NCBI GenBank assembly: GCA_031383555.1
Contig: JANMZR010000246.1
Span: 1 to 20,348 of the forward strand
Reading direction: 5' to 3'
DNA: 20,348 bases
Source: JANMZR01 sp031383555
GTDB taxonomy: Bacteria > Bacteroidota > Bacteroidia > Cytophagales > Spirosomataceae
This document shows, one piece after another, positions 15,832 to 20,348 of this stretch. A program made the translations under genes and the position numbers. The notes beneath the pieces were generated by a model. That model was given only the letters and a program-made list of their open reading frames with translations, did no database searches and was not told the origin of the DNA. Numbering within the stretch: position 1 is the first letter of the stretch; each line of letters begins with the position of its first letter.

Positions 15832-17235
15832 TTAATATTCACAAGCCAATATATTCCCTCCATTCTCAAAACTTAAATTGCCGTTTAGTGTTAAGTTTTT
15901 TACATAAATAGTTGTATTTGAAATAGTTACATTATGGCCCTCACTTACAATTATTTCATTTAAAGTGATAGGTAAAACCCCGCATGACCAAATAGTAGGG
16001 TCGTTCCAATTTCCTGAACTAACAGTATAATTAACACCCGAACAAGGTGGTAGTGAATTGCCAAAAACAAATTGATTGTTTTCAACTTTAAGGTTAAAAG
16101 TAGGAGAAATGGGAGTTGAATTATTGATAAAATTAGGTGTATTTATTGAGTTAAACCAAGCTTCTGCTAACTCAATAAAACCAGTTCCTCTAAAATGGAC
16201 AGAATCATCTCTATCTGAAGCCAATGGTTGGATAGGATCAGTATATGGGCCAAGAAATCTATTTGAATTTGGCATTAATGCAGCAGTTTCTTGACAATTC
16301 ACCAAATTACCGTCCGTGTAGCCCGCAATCATTGAAACTTTAGAAATAACCCAACTCAAGTTTGGGTTAAAATCGGCTCTCGATTTATTAATTACATTAG
16401 TTAAGTTATTAGAATAATTGATACAGCTTTGGGGCATGTTTATAGTAAAATCAATTATGTCAGACTCACCTTGATGCCAAAGTAATGCCCTCGCTCCGTA
16501 TATTTTTGCATAATATTCAAATGTTTTTTTCAAATCAATATAAGGTTCATAATTATTATTGGCACCATCACTCCAAGTCTGAACAGTGGTTGCGCCTATT
16601 GCCGCATTGAAAAAGATTACTGGAACATTCCATTCTTGAGCAATTATATCACCGAGTAAAGCCCAACACCAAGAGGCCTCTCCTTTTGGCGCAATATCTG
16701 TTTCGGCAGCAATTTTTGAAATATTGGGAAAAGGATAAATATAATTTGGGTCGTTAGTTGAGAAATTGATGCAATTCACACGATCGTCCTGCGCTCCATA
16801 ATATATTTGGGTTTCATAACCTGCGTTGTTTCTACCACCTTGTGCATTGGATTGGCCTGCAATAATAAAAACTTCACCCACCCCAACCCTTTCAACCTCA
16901 TCATAAGCTATTTGGACTCCACCCGCCAATCCCCTCATCTCCAATTTATACCAACCAGCCTCCACATCTGGAAGTTGGCACCGAAATTCCCCAAAAATAT
17001 TTGAGTTTATAGTCGTCCAATCAGTAGAAATTCCTCCATTTAAAACTGACAATTTTACCTGTAATTGGTTGATAAATATAGAAGTAGAACCACCAATTTG
17101 AATGTTAGCTTTGTTATTAACTCGCTGAAATACAGATCTTTCTACTGGCATATTTATAGTTATCTGCGAAAAGGCAAAGTGGCCTAAAAATACCAAAGTT
17201 GAAATAAATGAGATGTTAAATAATGGGGTTCTCAT
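15832..17235 (-). CDS. Secreted SASA-type acetylesterase (sialate O-acetylesterase-like)
   Basis: I prefer the ATG at 17235 (467 residues) over an upstream one at 17271, because it places a good Sec signal peptide (about 1-24, ending HFAFSQ) at the N-terminus. The mature protein has a beta-sandwich-like region (about 25-120), then the SASA/SGNH-type catalytic core: IIAGQSNAQGG with the nucleophile Ser129, the oxyanion region FNAAIGATTVQTW (209-221), LLWHQGESD (251-259), and the Asp344/His347 pair in DDSVHF. The tail (about 402-467) contains SSGNWNDPTIWSCGVLP and beta-strand repeats, as in secreted Bacteroidota proteins. It probably removes O-acetyl groups from carbohydrates outside the cell. 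It converges with yicC, with 6 bases between the stops. Confidence 0.85.
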   Translation of the reverse strand: MRTPLFNISFISTLVFLGHFAFSQITINMPVERSVFQRVNNKANIQIGGSTSIFINQLQVKLSVLNGGISTDWTTINSNIFGEFRCQLPDVEAGWYKLEMRGLAGGVQIAYDEVERVGVGEVFIIAGQSNAQGGRNNAGYETQIYYGAQDDRVNCINFSTNDPNYIYPFPNISKIAAETDIAPKGEASWCWALLGDIIAQEWNVPVIFFNAAIGATTVQTWSDGANNNYEPYIDLKKTFEYYAKIYGARALLWHQGESDIIDFTINMPQSCINYSNNLTNVINKSRADFNPNLSWVISKVSMIAGYTDGNLVNCQETAALMPNSNRFLGPYTDPIQPLASDRDDSVHFRGTGFIELAEAWFNSINTPNFINNSTPISPTFNLKVENNQFVFGNSLPPCSGVNYTVSSGNWNDPTIWSCGVLPITLNEIIVSEGHNVTISNTTIYVKNLTLNGNLSFENGGNILACEY

Positions 17236-17363
17236 TATAAAATTATATTTCAATAAATCACACCTAAACATTTAGGGCTTCAAATGTAGTAACAAAACAA
17301 TAAAATTAAAATTATAGGACGTTATAATTATCAAATGGTTGTATCGATATATAAAAAACTAAA

Positions 17364-18116
17364 TTACCAGTATTTTTTTTTCCGATAAATAATAAATAAA
17401 AGGCCTCTGAAGCAAATAATCAGGTGAGAAAAAACAGTTGTTACAATGCCGAAATGTTTTTTTAATATAATGAAACGGTCTAATAATGAGGCTTTCAAGT
17501 TTTTTACAGAAAAGCCGCCCATTAAATATTTTGAAAGAATAAAGTCAAGAAAAATAGTTTTTTTAGAAGCTTTCATACAGTTAATTTCCCAATCGATATC
17601 AGCACTGTAATGATGATCTAAAATATATTTGGGCGCAATTGATTTCCTAACTATAAATGACTGATGGCAAACCAACATTCCGTATTTGAAAGCCTTCCAA
17701 TTTAATGTTTTTGGTAATTTATGTGGGGTAATTTCACTACGAAGTCCGATATGATTATCCTTTTCATTAACAATCAAGGTATCAGAATAATAGATATCCC
17801 CACCTGATTCAAATGCCATAAATAACCGCTCAACAACCTGTTTATCTGATAATTGATCTCCAGCGTTCATATACCAAATGTACTCACCTTTAGCTAAAGC
17901 CAAGCCTTTATTCATAGCATCATAAATACCTTTATCAGGCTCTGATACTATATTTTTAACGCCAAATTTTTGGGCCATTTTTATTGTTTGGTCTTTTGAA
18001 GCGCCATCAATTATTAAATACTCAAAATTTTGGTTGGTTTGGTCAAATACCGATTGTAAGGTTCTTTCCAGAACTAATTCTGCATTGTAGGTAATGGTGA
18101 TAATACTAAGCTTCAT
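17364..18116 (-). CDS. Glycosyltransferase family 2 (GT-A fold)
   Basis: This 250-residue protein has the GT2 start MKLSIITITYNAELVLERTLQSV and the nucleotide-binding DGASKDQT (37-44). The region EPDKGIYDAMNKGLALAKGEYIWYMNAGD (59-87) follows, in which NAGD takes the place of the DxD metal motif. The protein resembles the WcaE-type transferases of exopolysaccharide clusters, although the acceptor cannot be read from sequence. A hydrophobic stretch with basic residues near the C-terminus (about 222-248) may associate it with the inner membrane. Its start overlaps the end of the GT4 gene by 11 bases, indicating translational coupling. It is the last gene of the leftward polysaccharide operon. 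Confidence 0.88.
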   Translation of the reverse strand: MKLSIITITYNAELVLERTLQSVFDQTNQNFEYLIIDGASKDQTIKMAQKFGVKNIVSEPDKGIYDAMNKGLALAKGEYIWYMNAGDQLSDKQVVERLFMAFESGGDIYYSDTLIVNEKDNHIGLRSEITPHKLPKTLNWKAFKYGMLVCHQSFIVRKSIAPKYILDHHYSADIDWEINCMKASKKTIFLDFILSKYLMGGFSVKNLKASLLDRFIILKKHFGIVTTVFSHLIICFRGLLFIIYRKKKYW

Positions 18117-19380
18117 CTAATATCGATTTATAAAGTTCAACATATTGCTTAGCGACTACCTCTTCCGAATAATTATCTACAACTTTTTGTCTAGCATTTC
18201 TAGAAAGCTCGTCATAATCAGCCTCATACAAAACATGATATATTCCTGCGGCTAAATCGTCAGCAAATTTATATTTAGCCAAATAACCATTCTGTTTATG
18301 GTCAATCATTTCAGGAATACCTCCAATATCAAATCCAACAACTGGGGTGCCACAAGCCATTGACTCCATAATAGTATTGGGCAGGTTTTCCTCCAAGCTA
18401 GGAATCACAAAAACTGAAGCAGCGTTATAAGCATTGATAATTTGCTCCTGATCAGTCAATTGACCCAAAAAGTTCACCTTTAAAGGAAGGCCTACAAAAT
18501 CACTTTCATTTGCCTTGCCAAAAATTAACAATTCTAAATTAATATTGTTACCTTTATTTACATTTGTGAATATATCCATTGCCTCCTTGAAAAAAGGGTA
18601 ACCTTTCCCAATTGATTTGATACTCATAGAGGCAAATAAGATATATTTTTTATCTAAATCAAGGTTTAATTTACTTTTGGCAATTTTTAATTCTAAAGGT
18701 TTAAATATTGAGATATCAATTGGATTGGGTATTACTTCAACTTTATAGTTCTTGAAAAGCGAGCTTTTTCTGGCTCGGTCGCTCAGCCAACCACTGCATG
18801 TTACAATTATTAATTTACATTCTGCAAATTGATCTCTTTTCTCTTGCCAAATTTGATTAGAAAGGTCATATTTTGATGGATTTCTAAGAAACTTAGTGCA
18901 ATTTCCACAAACATTTTGATAGTTTTCACAGTCTCCTGAGTGATGACAGCCTCCAGTAAACGCCCACATATCGTGTAATGTCCAGACGATTGGCTTGCCA
19001 GTTTTGCCTAATTTTTTTATTGATTCAATGGAAAGAAAACCAAAATTTATCCAATGTAAATGTATAATATCTGAGTTTTTAACTAATTGATTTTGAGATA
19101 TATCAATACCAAACCGGCCTGCATTAAATGCGAACCTGACATCTTTTGACTTTTCATAAAAAAGAAAGTATATTCTTTCCAAAACAAACCTCACCCAAGC
19201 TAATTTCTTTGAAAGCCAAGTATTATTTAATTGTACAACCCCCTCCTGCCCCGATTTTGCCTCTTGCACTAACAGCGAAGAATTTACATTTGTAATTTGA
19301 CTCAAAGCATTCAATAATCGCCTGCAAGCAATAGCAGCGCCACCAGTGTAGTCGTCGGTATTGAGGAGGAGGATTTTCAA
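18106..19380 (-). CDS. Glycosyltransferase family 4 (GT-B fold)
   Basis: This 424-residue protein opens with MKILLLNTDDYTGGAAIACRRL, the donor/acceptor cleft of GT-B enzymes. It has the N-terminal domain to about 215 and the C-terminal Rossmann domain from about 245. The C-terminal domain carries VIPSLEENLPNTIMESMACGTPVVGFDIGGIPEMI, with Glu331 and Glu339 forming the E-x7-E nucleotide-sugar motif. In the N-terminal half, a cysteine cluster GGCHHSGDCENYQ-VCGNC (Cys145, 151, 158, 161) follows HDMWAFTGG, a feature of a subset of WcaC-like transferases and possibly a metal site. It overlaps the methyltransferase gene by 4 bases and the GT2 gene by 11, so the three are translated as a coupled unit. 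Confidence 0.9.
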   Translation of the reverse strand: MKILLLNTDDYTGGAAIACRRLLNALSQITNVNSSLLVQEAKSGQEGVVQLNNTWLSKKLAWVRFVLERIYFLFYEKSKDVRFAFNAGRFGIDISQNQLVKNSDIIHLHWINFGFLSIESIKKLGKTGKPIVWTLHDMWAFTGGCHHSGDCENYQNVCGNCTKFLRNPSKYDLSNQIWQEKRDQFAECKLIIVTCSGWLSDRARKSSLFKNYKVEVIPNPIDISIFKPLELKIAKSKLNLDLDKKYILFASMSIKSIGKGYPFFKEAMDIFTNVNKGNNINLELLIFGKANESDFVGLPLKVNFLGQLTDQEQIINAYNAASVFVIPSLEENLPNTIMESMACGTPVVGFDIGGIPEMIDHKQNGYLAKYKFADDLAAGIYHVLYEADYDELSRNARQKVVDNYSEEVVAKQYVELYKSILDEA

Positions 19381-20126
19381 GGTTTTTGAGCAGTAATTAC
19401 AATGTAAGGAGAAAAGTATTTTGTTTCAATAGGGATTAATTTAAAAAATACTTTTAAAGGTAGCCATATAATATTTTTCAATAGTCTAACTAATAAGGGT
19501 TTTTCATATTCTCTTTCAAGCCAAACCATAAATAGGCCATTATAGCGCACATCAATTTTTTGTAAACCTAAATCTGAACAAATTGTAGTTAGCAAACCCA
19601 AATCCATGCATATTGTATTGTGTTTATCGAAATTTTCCCTATCAAAAGTTTTTTGAAACCAACCATTAAGGCTCTTGAAATTGGGTAGTGAAACTAATAA
19701 AATACCCTTTTCATTTAGATGATTTATATGTTTTTCAATCACATTTCTAGTGTCTTCAAAATGCTCGATTAAGCCATTAGAAACTGCCAAATCATATTTT
19801 CTATCAGAAACATAATTAAATAAATCACCTTCAATAACTTCAATTGAATTTATAAGTAAACCATTTTTTTCCTCTAAATCATTGATGATTTTTGGAATAA
19901 CTACATAATCAAATAAAGTAACCTCAATTCCTAGGTTTTTTTTTGCCCAAACAGAAAAATACCCAGGAAAACCGCCAATTTCTAATAAGCTCTTACTTTT
20001 GTATTCGGCAACAATCTTACCTAATAACTTTACAAACGGGTAATTATCAGGTACTTCAAACACTAAATTAGTTTTTGACTCCCAATAATCAACCCAAAAT
20101 TGCCGGGTTGTGAGGTTATTTTGCAT
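19377..20126 (-). CDS. Class I SAM-dependent methyltransferase
   Basis: This 249-residue protein has the Rossmann motif I SLLEIGGFPGYFSVWAKK (46-63), in which Glu49-x-Gly-Gly binds S-adenosylmethionine. The acidic motif II is VTLFDYV. DLAVSNGLIEHFED (112-125) resembles motif IV/post-IV of small-molecule methyltransferases. The C-terminal part is hydrophobic (about 220-236). No DNA- or RNA-binding domain is evident. Its position between a probable flippase and two glycosyltransferases, with a 4-base overlap with GT4 and its ATG directly behind the flippase stop (TAGATG), argues for modification of a surface glycan or a sugar precursor. Confidence 0.85.
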   Translation of the reverse strand: MQNNLTTRQFWVDYWESKTNLVFEVPDNYPFVKLLGKIVAEYKSKSLLEIGGFPGYFSVWAKKNLGIEVTLFDYVVIPKIINDLEEKNGLLINSIEVIEGDLFNYVSDRKYDLAVSNGLIEHFEDTRNVIEKHINHLNEKGILLVSLPNFKSLNGWFQKTFDRENFDKHNTICMDLGLLTTICSDLGLQKIDVRYNGLFMVWLEREYEKPLLVRLLKNIIWLPLKVFFKLIPIETKYFSPYIVITAQKP

Positions 20127-20333
20127 CTATCTTACTTTAATATATTGAAAATATTTTGCGACTATTTTATTGAAATCTTCTGAAATATTAAGCGAATAAA
20201 CAAGGCCAAAATAAACAACAGCAATTAAAAATAATCTAATTGGTGTATCAGATAAAAAGGCTGGTAACTCCTCAAATATTTGAATTTTTGGCACAAAAGC
20301 AATTGCAAAAGAAACACCAACTCCAATAATGAT
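20127..20333 (-). CDS. Probable polysaccharide flippase (Wzx-like), C-terminal fragment
   Basis: The leftward frame from the window edge ends at a TAG at 20127-20129, immediately before the methyltransferase ATG. Its last 68 or so residues contain two hydrophobic segments (IIIGVGVSFAIAFV and PIRLFLIAVVYFGLVYSL) and a charged tail NKIVAKYFQYIKVR, as at the C-terminus of PST/Wzx oligosaccharide flippases. The gene's beginning lies outside the window. An in-frame TAA at 20334-20336, 12 bases from the edge, interrupts the frame. This may be an artefact of the contig end or a genuine lesion. The assignment rests on topology and operon context only. Confidence 0.45.
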   Translation of the reverse strand: MIIGVGVSFAIAFVPKIQIFEELPAFLSDTPIRLFLIAVVYFGLVYSLNISEDFNKIVAKYFQYIKVR

Positions 20334-20348
20334 TTACTTTAAATTTTT

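Noticed and set aside
17236..17271. Upstream ATG at 17271 as start of the SASA esterase
   Set aside because: It adds 12 mostly polar and charged residues before an otherwise ideal signal peptide starting at 17235.
17310..17329. Inverted repeat AATTATA / TATAATT with a 6-base loop after the GT2 gene, as a terminator
   Set aside because: The stem is only 7 A-T pairs, expected by chance in such AT-rich DNA, and has no GC clamp.

Overview
The window looks like a chromosomal segment of a low-GC Bacteroidota, most likely a member of the Cytophagales. The reasons are the AT-rich intergenic DNA, the absence of clear Shine-Dalgarno sites before well-supported starts, a TAnnTTTG-type promoter element, and the gene families present: Rho, OmpA-type anchors, cytochrome-c/DUF1501 families with Tat-like or lipoprotein signals, a SASA esterase with a WxxPxxW-rich tail, and a RAYT transposase with REP-like repeats. 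The genus assignment is inference; no rRNA or tRNA gene was seen.

Layout. 1-186 is the 3' end of rho, closed by a strong hairpin (256-292). 327-2092 holds three rightward envelope genes: an OmpA-domain protein and two tandem paralogues, each with a membrane anchor and a helix-hairpin-helix module. They end at a bidirectional terminator (2124-2160). 2242-10927 is a leftward cluster, read in the order: Tat-type beta-propeller, DoxX-like membrane protein, membrane DUF2231/cytochrome c/LRR fusion, a very large PSCyt1-DUF1549-LamG-DUF1553 lipoprotein, and a DUF1501 protein. Together these suggest an envelope-located redox or hydrolytic system of unknown substrate. It is the best candidate here for an undescribed system. 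A decayed RAYT (TnpA_REP-like) transposase gene with an in-frame stop, flanked by two ~91-bp structured direct repeats, sits inside the cluster between the two cytochrome genes.

10928-11304 is a divergent promoter region. It is followed by miaE (tRNA hydroxylase) and a tiny remnant of an endonuclease/exonuclease/phosphatase gene. 12073-13765 (leftward) encodes a 2-hydroxyacid dehydrogenase and a GntR/HutC regulator, divergent from pdxA and yicC (13920-15825). This arrangement suggests a vitamin B6-linked or related regulon.

15832-17235 is a secreted SASA-type acetylesterase, convergent with yicC. 17364-20348 is the end of a surface-polysaccharide operon read leftward: a probable flippase C-terminus, a SAM methyltransferase, a GT4 and a GT2 glycosyltransferase, joined by overlapping or abutting reading frames.
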